Part shown: positions 33,711 to 41,145 of the stretch, piece by piece | How the letters are laid out: each line of letters begins with the position of its first letter | Numbering within the stretch: the first letter of the stretch is position 1 | From: Neobacillus sp. CF12 | GTDB taxonomy: Bacteria > Bacillota > Bacilli > Bacillales > Cytobacillaceae | DNA length: 64,000 nucleotides | Direction: 5' to 3' | Assembly: GCF_030348765.1 (NCBI RefSeq) | Contig: NZ_JAUCEU010000007.1 | Span: 3,351,501-3,415,500, forward strand | The notes under the pieces: model-generated | The model's input: the letters and a program-made list of their open reading frames with translations, nothing else | The model's database searches: none | What the model was told of the DNA's origin: nothing | Position numbers and translations under genes: made by a program

Positions 33711-33801
33711 TTTGGTGAAACAAATTTGATGAAACAATTTTGGTGAAACAATTTCGGTGACAGGCACCGCTCGTGGACACTTTCCGTCTCAGGTGGACAC
33801 T
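33711..33801. repeat. Dispersed GGTGACAGGCACC element, copy 4, with 14-bp tandem prefix
   Basis: Three tandem 14-bp units of the form TTTGGTGAAACAAT (33711-33752) run into the 13-mer at 33756-33768, which is followed by the CGTGGACACTTTCCGTCTC and AGGTGGACACT modules to 33801. The rest of the 33618-33888 gap holds no other feature I can support. Confidence 0.75.
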
Positions 33802-33888
33802 CACAACATTTTTTTATGATCATTTGCAATTTTGTTCATACATAGTGGACTTCCATTTGCTCATATAATGGTCGATGGAGGTGGGGTT

Positions 33889-34374
33889 ATGGTTAAGCGC
33901 GTGTTGGCTGTGGTGGTTTTTAGTTGTTTGCTTGTTTTGGCTGGTTGCGGGGGGCCGGTTCAGGATGACATTTTGAATTATATAAATAAGGAATTGAATA
34001 CTGCACAGGAACTGGAGGCTAAGTCTGTTTCGGCTTATGAAGGTGTTGCGGGGGCAAATTATGTGGATGACCCAACTATGCATGATGCCCTGGTTAATGA
34101 GGTCATACCAACCTATACTGAATTAATTGATGAACTAGAGGGCGCAAGTATTGAAAGTGAAGAATTGAAGGAAATCCATGAAATTTACCTTTCGGGGGCA
34201 AAACTTCAGCTAAGTGCCTTTGAAAAAATTAAGGAAGCTATTGAGAAACAAGATTCAAGTATGATTGAAGAGGCCAACCAATTATTAGAAGAAGGTCGTC
34301 TCCAAATCGAGGACTATAATAAAAAACTTGATGAACTAGCGAAAGAAAACAACGTTGAAATAGAGAAAGAATAA
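33889..34374 (+). CDS. Small lipoprotein with helical domain
   Basis: A 161-residue protein with a signal peptide ending in the lipobox LAGC (Cys at about residue 20), then a charged, helical, coiled-coil-like region rich in Glu. No family recognised; similar small Bacillus lipoproteins are of unknown function. ATG at 33889 is chosen because GGAGGTGGGGTT lies directly upstream; an upstream in-frame ATG at 33832 would bury the signal sequence. Confidence 0.82.
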   Translation: MVKRVLAVVVFSCLLVLAGCGGPVQDDILNYINKELNTAQELEAKSVSAYEGVAGANYVDDPTMHDALVNEVIPTYTELIDELEGASIESEELKEIHEIYLSGAKLQLSAFEKIKEAIEKQDSSMIEEANQLLEEGRLQIEDYNKKLDELAKENNVEIEKE

Positions 34375-34377
34375 CAA

Positions 34378-34428
34378 AAGAGGCTGACGCGATTAGATCA
34401 TTAGTTGTAATCTAACGTGTCAGCCTCT
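34378..34428 (-). terminator. Long hairpin between lipoprotein and hmoA genes
   Basis: AGAGGCTGAC pairs with GTCAGCCTCT and an inner GATTAGAT with AATCTAAC-like sequence. In the minus direction TTTTGTT follows, so it best serves hmoA. Confidence 0.8.
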
Positions 34429-34439
34429 CTCCATTAACT

Positions 34440-34745
34440 TTATCCTTTTACATAGTAAAGATCATGACTGGATTCAACGATATATTCAGGTTTCTCTGTC
34501 TTGGGCTTCGCCTTATGTCCGGCGATATGCTCTGGACTCTTCTCCCAATTTTTCCAATCCTCTTCAGATTCCCATTGAACCATAACCATAACTTCCTCTT
34601 CGCCGCGGCGAACTTTTTTAACCAAAATCTGTCTGCCAATGTATCCAGGGCGCTGAGCCAACAAACCACCACGGTTTGAAAAATTCTCGACCACCTGATC
34701 ACTAAATCCCTCTTTGACTACAATTCTTCTAACTTGATAAAACAT
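34440..34745 (-). CDS. hmoA: Heme-degrading monooxygenase, HmoA-like (ABM domain)
   Basis: A 101-residue ferredoxin-like ABM-domain protein. RPGYIGRQILVKKVRRGEEE, then MVMVQWESEEDWKNWEKSPEH and AGHK resemble B. subtilis HmoA, which opens the haem ring to release iron. ATG at 34745 follows AGGAGGGATTTT. It lies downstream of the siderophore uptake operon on the same strand, separated by 60 bp with one 13-mer repeat. This context supports iron acquisition; the exact chemistry is inferred from the family. Confidence 0.85.
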   Translation of the reverse strand: MFYQVRRIVVKEGFSDQVVENFSNRGGLLAQRPGYIGRQILVKKVRRGEEEVMVMVQWESEEDWKNWEKSPEHIAGHKAKPKTEKPEYIVESSHDLYYVKG

Positions 34746-34775
34746 AAAATCCCTCCTATTAATAAAGCCAGATAA

Positions 34776-34788
34776 GGTGACAGGCACC
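34776..34788. repeat. Isolated 13-mer GGTGACAGGCACC
   Basis: An exact copy of the dispersed 13-mer alone, between hmoA and the substrate-binding protein gene. Confidence 0.8.
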
Positions 34789-34807
34789 GTAACCCGACTT
34801 CAACAAC

Positions 34808-35755
34808 TTATAATGACGCTTCGATTTCTTCAGCCATAAGTTTTACAGATTGTAATCCGCCGCCACTTAAATACCATGCGTCTGGATCTAGGTAAATGAT
34901 TTTATCTTCTTTAAAGGCTGTTGTCTTTTTAACAAGTTCGTTTTCGATTACTTTCTCTGCACCAGCCTCGCCGCCTACCGCTGTGTTACGGTCAATGACG
35001 AACAATACGTCTGAATTTGTCTCCATAATGTATTCCATGGTAATACTTTGACCATGCGTGGATACTTCGATTTTTTCATCCGCTGCTCCGAAACCAAACA
35101 CATCATGGATGACACCAAAACGAGAACTTGGTCCATAAGCACTTACTTTTCCTTCATTTGCTAAAACAATTAATGCCTTTTTATCAAGATCAGAGGCTTT
35201 TTTATTTAATTCATCAACACTTGCTTTGATTTCTTCTACAGCATTTGCTACTTCATCTTTCTTATCGAAGATTTCACCAACAAGGTTCATATTCTTCTCA
35301 AAAGACTCCATGTATTTGGTATAGTCTAATTCTACATAAACTGTTGGAGCAATCTCTGCAAACTGCTCGTATAATTCAGCTTGACGTGTAGTAATAAAAA
35401 TAACATCCGGCTGCATTGCATGAATCGCTTCAAAATCAGGCTCCTTTAAGCTTCCTACGTTTGTATATTTCTCACCTGCATATTTTTCTAAGTAGGAAGG
35501 AATGGCTGCTTGCGGAACTCCAGTTACTTCCACACCTAATTCATCCAATGTATCTAAAATCCCAAAGTCAAAAACAACAACTTTTTCTGGATTTTTATCG
35601 ATTTCTACTTTTCCATACTTATGTTCAATGGTCATTTTTTCAGCAGCTGCCGTTTTAGCATCCGCTGGTTCTGCCTTACTCTCTTCCTTTGATCCGCATG
35701 CTGCTAATACTAAAATCATCGAAACCATTAAAACTAAAAAACTCCACTTTTTCAT
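34808..35755 (-). CDS. yclQ: Siderophore ABC transporter substrate-binding lipoprotein (YclQ-like)
   Basis: A 315-residue lipoprotein with signal peptide and lipobox LAAC (about residue 20). The class III binding-protein (FhuD/FatB) fold is indicated by EKVVVFDFGILDTLDELG, IHAMQPDVIFITTRQAEL and the C-terminal AWYLSGGGLQSVKLMAEEI. It fits B. subtilis YclQ, the petrobactin/3,4-dihydroxybenzoate siderophore receptor. ATG at 35755 follows AAAGGAGAGAATTTGGG; an upstream frame to 35809 is rejected. Last gene of the yclNOPQ-like operon. Confidence 0.93.
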   Translation of the reverse strand: MKKWSFLVLMVSMILVLAACGSKEESKAEPADAKTAAAEKMTIEHKYGKVEIDKNPEKVVVFDFGILDTLDELGVEVTGVPQAAIPSYLEKYAGEKYTNVGSLKEPDFEAIHAMQPDVIFITTRQAELYEQFAEIAPTVYVELDYTKYMESFEKNMNLVGEIFDKKDEVANAVEEIKASVDELNKKASDLDKKALIVLANEGKVSAYGPSSRFGVIHDVFGFGAADEKIEVSTHGQSITMEYIMETNSDVLFVIDRNTAVGGEAGAEKVIENELVKKTTAFKEDKIIYLDPDAWYLSGGGLQSVKLMAEEIEASL

Positions 35756-35774
35756 CCCAAATTCTCTCCTTTTA

Positions 35775-36536
35775 TTATGAGTTAAAATATACACAAATTC
35801 TGCAGCCATCCATTTTCTGAATGGGAATATCCATATCGTAAATCTCTTTTAATGCGCTTGATTCGATAATTTCTTCCGTAGGTCCATCTTTTACGACCTT
35901 ACCATCCTTCATCGCAACAATGCGGTCGGAATAAACAGACGCAAAGTTGATATCATGGAGCACGATGACCACTGTTTTTCCAAGTTCATCCACAAGGCGG
36001 CGCAAAATTTTCATAATTTGAACGGAATGCTTCATATCTAAATTGTTCAATGGTTCATCAAGCAAAATGTACTCTGTATCCTGTGCAATAACCATCGCGA
36101 TAAAGGCGCGCTGCCTTTGACCACCTGATAACTCATCTAAAAAGTTATCCTGCATATCGGTGAGGTCCATATAGTCAAGCGACTGGTCGACTATCCGTTC
36201 ATCATCTTCGGTTAAACGCCCCTTTGAATAGGGAAAGCGGCCGAAGGAGACCAGTTCCCGAATCGTTAGTCGGACGTTCATGTAGTTGGACTGTTTTAAA
36301 ATCGACACCTTTTTGGCAAAGTCATTGGACTTCATCTTTTTCACATCAGATTTATCAATCAGCACTTCTCCTGTATCTGAATCTAGAAGACGGCTGACCA
36401 TTGATAGTAAAGTCGATTTCCCTGCACCATTCGGACCGATAAAACTCGTAATCTTCCGCGGCTGAATATCAACAGTTACATCTTCAACAACCGACTTTTT
36501 ACCATATAACTTTGATAAAGCTAGGACTTGTATCAT
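35775..36536 (-). CDS. yclP: Siderophore ABC transporter ATP-binding protein (YclP-like)
   Basis: A 253-residue nucleotide-binding domain with Walker A GPNGAGKSTL, Q-loop, signature LSGGQRQRAF, Walker B YILLDEPLN and switch His in VLHDINFA, typical of FecE/YclP. It overlaps the permease gene by 4 bp. Third gene of the operon. Confidence 0.95.
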   Translation of the reverse strand: MIQVLALSKLYGKKSVVEDVTVDIQPRKITSFIGPNGAGKSTLLSMVSRLLDSDTGEVLIDKSDVKKMKSNDFAKKVSILKQSNYMNVRLTIRELVSFGRFPYSKGRLTEDDERIVDQSLDYMDLTDMQDNFLDELSGGQRQRAFIAMVIAQDTEYILLDEPLNNLDMKHSVQIMKILRRLVDELGKTVVIVLHDINFASVYSDRIVAMKDGKVVKDGPTEEIIESSALKEIYDMDIPIQKMDGCRICVYFNS

Positions 36537-37483
36537 GCAGCTTTCCTCTCCTTTAGCAGTAAATAAATGAAGTACACTCCACCGATAAAGTTAATAATGA
36601 CACTTAACGTTGTTGAAAAAGTAAAGACTCTTTCAACTACCCATTGCCCGCCAACAAGGGCGATCACACTCATCAAGATGGCACCTGTTATCAAGGTAGT
36701 ATGTTTGTACGTTTTGAAAAATTGATACGACAGATTGGCAACGATTAATCCGAAAAAGGTAATCGGTCCTACTAATGCCGTTGAAATCGAAATGAAAACT
36801 GCCACAATTATAAGCATTTGCTTAACAATCGAATCGTAGGGAACTCCTAAATTAATCGCTGTATCACGGCCTAATGATAGGACGTCTAAATACTTTAAAA
36901 AACGCCATGCATATATCATCACAAGCAAGACGATGACAATCGCCAGCCAGACTAAGTCTGAATTGATATTATTAAAACTCGCAAACATGCGGTCTTGAAC
37001 AATCTGAAATTCATTTGGATCAATCAGTACTTGGAAAAAAGTAGAGATACTGGAGAAGAACGTTCCTACAATGATTCCAACTAGTAATAAAAAGTAGATT
37101 GGCTGGTTGCCCTTTTTAAATAAAAACTTGTATAAAAAGAGGGCAAATACAATCATTACAACCACTGAGAGTAAGAAATTTACCTGCTTATTGACGATAA
37201 TCATATGACCGGAGCCTAAAAAGAAGATAATCAATGTTTGTAACAGCATGTAAAGTGAATCTAAACCCATAATGCTCGGTGTTAAGATTTTATTATGTGT
37301 AATGGTCTGGAACACAACCGTTGCATAGGCGATCGTGACACCTGTTAAGACCATTGCGAGAACTTTTATTGTCCGTTTTGGCAGAGCATATCCAAAGCTT
37401 CCGTTTAATTCATGAATCAAATAGATGGCACATACGCCTGCAGCGATCAATGCGAGTATTGCCAATTTTATTGAATTACGCAT
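36533..37483 (-). CDS. yclO: Siderophore ABC transporter permease (YclO-like)
   Basis: A 316-residue FecCD-type permease with nine to ten helices; LGVPYDSIVKQMLIIVAVFISISTALVGPITFFGLIV includes the coupling region and the GPITFFGL motif. ATG at 37483 follows GGAGGAAGGCAT and overlaps the upstream permease by 8 bp. Pairs with YclN-like protein as heterodimer. Confidence 0.94.
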   Translation of the reverse strand: MRNSIKLAILALIAAGVCAIYLIHELNGSFGYALPKRTIKVLAMVLTGVTIAYATVVFQTITHNKILTPSIMGLDSLYMLLQTLIIFFLGSGHMIIVNKQVNFLLSVVVMIVFALFLYKFLFKKGNQPIYFLLLVGIIVGTFFSSISTFFQVLIDPNEFQIVQDRMFASFNNINSDLVWLAIVIVLLVMIYAWRFLKYLDVLSLGRDTAINLGVPYDSIVKQMLIIVAVFISISTALVGPITFFGLIVANLSYQFFKTYKHTTLITGAILMSVIALVGGQWVVERVFTFSTTLSVIINFIGGVYFIYLLLKERKAA

Positions 37484-38426
37484 ATGCCTTCCTCCGGAAC
37501 AGTAAGTATAAGAAAATTCCACTTCCGATTACACCAACCATGAGACTGATCGAAATCTCATAGGGATAAATCAGTACTCTGCCCAAAATATCGCAAATCA
37601 GAAGGAAGATGGCTCCAAGGATTGCCGTATGTGGCAATGTTTTTTGCAAATGATCACCTTTAAAAATCGATATGATGTTCGGAATAATTAATCCTAAAAA
37701 CGGGATTATTCCTACTGTTAAAACGACTGTGGTTGTAACCAGAGCAACTAGTACAAGCCCAATATTTACAACACGGCGATAAGCTAGCCCAAGGTTTTTT
37801 GAAAAATCCTCACCCATTCCAGCTACGGTAAAACGGTTAGCGTAGAAATAAGCAATAATTAGTATCGGAAGACTTATGTAAAGCAGTTCATATCTGCCCT
37901 TCATGATCATTGAAAAATCACCCTGCAGCCAAGCAGACATATTTTGAATAACGTCAGCCCGATAGGCAAAAAAGGTGGTCACGGAGGACAAGATATTCCC
38001 AAACATTAATCCAACAAGCGGTATAAAAATAGCATCTTTAAACTTTATACGATCTAAAATCTGCATAAACAAAAAGGTCCCTGCAAGTGCAAAGGTAAAG
38101 GCAACTGCCATTTTTTCAAGCATACTAGCATTTGCAAACAACAGCATGGAGACAAGTATCCCAAGCCGGGTTGCATCTAGCGTTCCCGCAGTTGTTGGAG
38201 AAACGAATTTGTTTCTGCTGAGTTGCTGCATAATCAATCCAGCAATACTCATTCCAGCACCAGCAAGTAAAATAGCAACTAACCTTGGCAGTCTGCTGAT
38301 AAGGAAAATTTGCGTTTCCTCGGATTGGACATCTAGCAAGTCCAATGGTGATATACTGCTAACCCCAACAAACAAGGAAGTTGCAGATAAAACTATTAAT
38401 GCTAGTAGTAAATATCTTTTCTTCAT
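37476..38426 (-). CDS. yclN: Siderophore ABC transporter permease (YclN-like)
   Basis: A 316-residue FecCD-type permease: ISRLPRLVAILLAGAGMSIAG, LGIPRTLLA-like central region and VGIIPFLGLIIPNIISIF match YclN. Starting at ATG 38426 with GGGGA 7 bp upstream; longer starts at 38441 and 38486 are possible. First gene of the iron-uptake operon, with two Fur-box matches upstream. Confidence 0.92.
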   Translation of the reverse strand: MKKRYLLLALIVLSATSLFVGVSSISPLDLLDVQSEETQIFLISRLPRLVAILLAGAGMSIAGLIMQQLSRNKFVSPTTAGTLDATRLGILVSMLLFANASMLEKMAVAFTFALAGTFLFMQILDRIKFKDAIFIPLVGLMFGNILSSVTTFFAYRADVIQNMSAWLQGDFSMIMKGRYELLYISLPILIIAYFYANRFTVAGMGEDFSKNLGLAYRRVVNIGLVLVALVTTTVVLTVGIIPFLGLIIPNIISIFKGDHLQKTLPHTAILGAIFLLICDILGRVLIYPYEISISLMVGVIGSGIFLYLLFRRKAYA

Positions 38427-38470
38427 AGCAGTCCCCAACATTTCTATTTTTCTATCATCTATTTTACCAA

Positions 38471-38522
38471 TGAGAATCGTTATCACTTATCGATAAAATA
38501 AATGACAATGAAAATCATTATC
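38471..38522 (-). promoter_or_regulatory. Two Fur boxes upstream of the yclNOPQ operon
   Basis: TGAGAATCGTTATCA (38471-38485) matches the 15-bp Fur core TGATAATNATTATCA at 12 of 14 defined positions; GACAATGAAAATCATTATC (38504-38522) matches the classic 19-bp iron box at 17 of 19. Iron repression of the operon is expected. The remaining 230 bp to the C39 gene contain only a CCCTCC/GGAGG hairpin near 38656-38682. Confidence 0.85.
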
Positions 38523-38749
38523 AATGACTCACACATATGATTATAAACAGTATATTTTGTCTAGTCAATAAACAATTAAGAACTATTTTCACTAATTTCT
38601 GAATAATCTGTGACATAAAGAAGGTGTAAACCTCGTAAATCTAATATATGATTCCTAAGTTCCCCTCCTTTTGGCGGAGGAGAAATCCACTTTATGAAGA
38701 ATAGTAAGGTAAGAGATTGATAGTACGTTTGAAAAAAGGAGTTGCTTAC

Positions 38750-39493
38750 ATGAAATATCAGCATCAAAAAAAGATATCATTGGTAAGCCTCCTATTAATC
38801 CTTCCAATCTACTATGCTTCTACCTCTCCGATCCAGACAAGCGCAGAATATAAATCTGATGTTCATATAGATCGGACAGTAGTTGTATACCAAAAGGAGC
38901 CCATAATGAAAGAAAGTATCCTCTTAACTGTTCCAGTTTTGCAACAATTCCCTGAACTGCCAAGGGGCTGTGAAGTCACCAGTTTGGCGATGTTACTCAA
39001 TTTTGCTGGGATTTCCGTTGACAAACTTACCCTGGCAGACGAAATTCCCAAGGTTCCTTATTTCAGTGAGGGATATTTCGGAAATCCCCATCAGGGATTT
39101 GTCGGCAATATGTATACCTATAATCAATCTGGATTAGGTGTTTACCACGAGGTAATCGAAGAACTCGCAAACCAATACCAGCCTGGCCAAATTGAAAATC
39201 TAACTGGGGACCCTTTTTCTTCTGTGCAAAAAAAGCTCAACGCAGGTAAACCTGTTTGGGTAATTGTCGGCAGTACATTTTCTTTTTTATCTGAAGATCA
39301 GTGGGAAACATGGAATACAAAAGAAGGTGAAGTGAAAATCACCCGCAGGATGCATTCGGTTCTTGTCACTGGCTACGATGAAAACAACGTTTATTTTAAC
39401 GATCCTTTTTATCCAGACCAAAATAAATCCGCCAATTTTCAAAGCTTTGTTTCAAGCTGGACCCAGTTTGGGAGCCAGGCCATATCTCTTTAG
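38750..39493 (+). CDS. Secreted C39-like cysteine peptidase family protein
   Basis: A 247-residue protein with an N-terminal signal or anchor helix (about residues 8-28). The Peptidase_C39_2 fold is indicated by QQFPELPRGCEVTSLAMLL with the catalytic Cys, RRMHSVLVTGYDENNVYFND with the His and the Asp/Asn, and GKPVWVIVGS between. The substrate is unknown; cell-wall peptides are possible. ATG at 38750 follows AAAGGAGTTGCTTAC. Followed by its own terminator and then the peroxiredoxin gene. Confidence 0.9.
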   Translation: MKYQHQKKISLVSLLLILPIYYASTSPIQTSAEYKSDVHIDRTVVVYQKEPIMKESILLTVPVLQQFPELPRGCEVTSLAMLLNFAGISVDKLTLADEIPKVPYFSEGYFGNPHQGFVGNMYTYNQSGLGVYHEVIEELANQYQPGQIENLTGDPFSSVQKKLNAGKPVWVIVGSTFSFLSEDQWETWNTKEGEVKITRRMHSVLVTGYDENNVYFNDPFYPDQNKSANFQSFVSSWTQFGSQAISL

Positions 39494-39494
39494 T

Positions 39495-39527
39495 AAAAAG
39501 ATGGTGATGATGCGCCATCTTTTTTTT
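39495..39527 (+). terminator. Terminator of the C39 gene
   Basis: AAAAAGATGG (39495-39504) and CCATCTTTTT (39515-39524) pair and run into a T-stretch. Confidence 0.9.
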
Positions 39528-39592
39528 GTCTAATATTTCAACAAGTTGGAAATCCTAGCAAAGGAGATTGTTTCAAGAAAGGATGTGTTATC

Positions 39593-40066
39593 TTGGAAGG
39601 AACCTTGAAGGTTGGGGACATCGCACCTAATTTTTCATTACCAGCAACAACAAAAGATCCCCTTTCTCTTTCGGACTATCGTGGAAAGATGAACGTGGTC
39701 GTTGCCTTTTACGGAATGGATTTTACTCCCGGCTGAATTAAAGAAATAGCCTCTTGGAAAGAGGATTACAAAAGATTTGAACAGGCAGGCGCAGAAGTAA
39801 TTGGAATCAGTGCAGATCATATTCATTCGCACAGAGTCTTTGCCGCCAGCATGGCGACTTTGCCCTATCCACTAGCTTCCGATTGGCAAAGGCAGACGAT
39901 TAAGGACTATAAGGTGTATAACGAAAAAGGCGGAGTTGCCATCCGTTCCGTGTTTGTTGTCAATCGGGATGGCGTAATTACTTATATAAACACCTCCTTT
40001 AAAGCAGATAAAAAAGAGGATTATGAGGCTGTTTTTTCGGAACTTGAGAAGTTAACCAATCTATAG
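39593..40066 (+). CDS. Peroxiredoxin with in-frame UGA at the peroxidatic position: probable selenoprotein
   Basis: Reading from TTG at 39593 gives 157 residues if codon 48 (TGA, 39734-39736) is decoded. Upstream: KVGDIAPNFSLPAT, LSDYRGKMNVVVAFYGMDFTPG; downstream: IKEIASWKEDYKRFE, GAEVIGISAD, PYPLASDW, RSVFVVNRDG. This is the AhpC/TSA thioredoxin-fold peroxiredoxin, and TGA stands exactly where DFTPGC has its peroxidatic cysteine. No cysteine occurs elsewhere, and frame and motifs continue for 109 codons. A hairpin with a GG loop follows (39750-39764), as in bacterial SECIS elements. Selenocysteine is therefore the favoured reading; a nonsense mutation of TGT/TGC is the alternative. Purines AAGAAAGGA lie about 9 bp before TTG. 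The sel genes would have to be elsewhere in the genome. Confidence 0.78.
39734..39764 (+). promoter_or_regulatory. Candidate bacterial SECIS element after the UGA codon
   Basis: UGA (39734-39736) is followed after 13 nt by the stem CCTCTT (39750-39755), loop GGA (39756-39758) and AAGAGG (39759-39764), a perfect 6-bp hairpin; opening one pair gives a UGGAA loop. The apical loop starts 19 nt after UGA and contains GG, both as expected for SelB-binding hairpins inside reading frames. Confidence 0.65.
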
Positions 40067-40074
40067 TAGAAGAA

Positions 40075-40109
40075 AAACATCTCCCGATAGTTCGAGAGAT
40101 GTTTTTTTC
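40075..40109 (+). terminator. Terminator of the peroxiredoxin gene
   Basis: ACATCTC (40077-40083) and GAGATGT (40096-40102) pair, followed by seven T. A dedicated terminator argues that the gene is still functional. Confidence 0.85.
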
Positions 40110-40120
40110 TATTATAAGTA

Positions 40121-40340
40121 CATCATGAACCTTCATGGTTACCACTTTTCCGGTTTTCCTTGGATTTTGGTCATCATGAACGCTTCATGATGACCACTTT
40201 TCTGATTTCCCTTGGATTTTGGTCATTATGAACGCTTCATGGTTACCACTATTCCGATTTTTCTTGGATTTTTGGTCATCATGAATGCTTTATTAAGGAC
40301 TAACATCTTGATTCATTAGGTTTGGGTCCATTTGAATGCT
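40121..40340. repeat. Tandem array A of a 51-53-bp hairpin unit
   Basis: Units begin with CATYATGAAY at 40121, 40172, 40224 and 40277, and a decayed fifth near 40328. Each has a hairpin plus a conserved linker ACTTTTCYGATTTYCCTTGG. In unit 2 the arms GGTCATCATGAA (40169-40180) and TTCATGATGACC (40184-40195) are perfect complements around CGC. The array fills the gap between convergent genes. Confidence 0.85.
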
Positions 40341-40341
40341 A

Positions 40342-40656
40342 TTAATGTACCAGTTTTAAACCGACCACCGAAAAAATAATACCAAGGATACACGCTATCC
40401 GAAGCCAACTTTTCGATTCCTTGAAGAAAACCATTCCAACAATCGCTGCCCCAACCGTACCAATCCCTGTCCATACTGCATAGGCAGTTGATAACGGAAT
40501 CGTCTCCATCGCCCCAACGAGCAGCTGGAAACTCATAATAAATCCTCCAATTAAAATGAGGTAATTGACAACATTCCCTTTATCGGCCGTTCTTTTTAAA
40601 CCGATTACCCCAACAACTTCAAATAACCCTCCAAAAATAAGCATCAGCCAATCCAC
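40342..40656 (-). CDS. SMR-family efflux subunit (YkkD/YvdR-like)
   Basis: A 104-residue four-helix protein with the SMR pattern: LFGGLFEVVGVIGLKRTA with the essential Glu in helix 1, and LSTAYAVWTGIGTVGAAIVG in helix 3. It starts 1 bp into the stop of the second SMR gene; paired SMR proteins form a dual-topology heterodimer that exports quaternary ammonium or guanidinium-type cations. Most like B. subtilis YkkD or YvdR. Confidence 0.92.
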   Translation of the reverse strand: MDWLMLIFGGLFEVVGVIGLKRTADKGNVVNYLILIGGFIMSFQLLVGAMETIPLSTAYAVWTGIGTVGAAIVGMVFFKESKSWLRIACILGIIFSVVGLKLVH

Positions 40657-41018
40657 TATACTTCACCGTCCTTATTCGTTAACTTCAAGCCAATGATACA
40701 AACCAATAATAATAAAATAAGGGCGATTCTTAATGGACTAACAGAGTCATTCTCAAAGATAACCTCGACAATGACGGTCCCAATCGTACCAATACCCGCA
40801 AATACGGCGTAAACCGTCCCTACAGGTATCACCTTAGTAGCTCTAATAATCAAATCAAAACTTAATAATATCGCTATAAGAACAACAAGGGAAGGAACTT
40901 CTTCATATTTAAAACCACTTGCCCAGACTACTTCTAGAAATCCAGCAAGAATTACGTAAAGCCATGCTTTGGATTCACTCGTTACATTTGATTTCGTTAT
41001 CGCTTTTGATTCATTCAT
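40656..41018 (-). CDS. SMR-family efflux subunit (YkkC/YvdS-like)
   Basis: A 120-residue four-helix SMR protein: VILAGFLEVVWASGFKY with the helix 1 Glu, and PVGTVYAVFAGIGTIGTVIVE. It has a hydrophilic N-terminal extension of about 18 residues; an internal start is possible but none is obvious. It is the first of the SMR pair. I found no guanidine riboswitch in the 120 bp upstream, so guanidine export is not supported. Confidence 0.9.
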   Translation of the reverse strand: MNESKAITKSNVTSESKAWLYVILAGFLEVVWASGFKYEEVPSLVVLIAILLSFDLIIRATKVIPVGTVYAVFAGIGTIGTVIVEVIFENDSVSPLRIALILLLLVCIIGLKLTNKDGEV

Positions 41019-41145
41019 CGTTTATATAATTCCTCTCTTTCTTTTCCCTGCTTCATCTTATCAAAATATCATTTGCATATCACTTCATATGAAAGTATTA
41101 TGCTTATTGAAAACATTCTTTTATTATGGATTGGAGTCACACCTA

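Noticed and set aside
38656..38682. Riboswitch-like CCCTCC/GGAGG hairpin before the C39 gene
   Set aside because: A single short stem without other conserved elements of known riboswitch classes; it may be a simple hairpin.
39851..40066. Stand-alone 71-residue ORF starting MATLPYPLASDW
   Set aside because: It is the C-terminal part of the peroxiredoxin frame after the TGA codon and has no ribosome-binding site of its own.
40121..40340. CRISPR array
   Set aside because: The units are continuous degenerate repeats with conserved linkers and no unique spacers, and no cas genes are present.
41019..41145. Guanidine (ykkC) riboswitch upstream of the SMR pair
   Set aside because: None of the conserved ACGR-type loops could be found in this short AT-rich interval.
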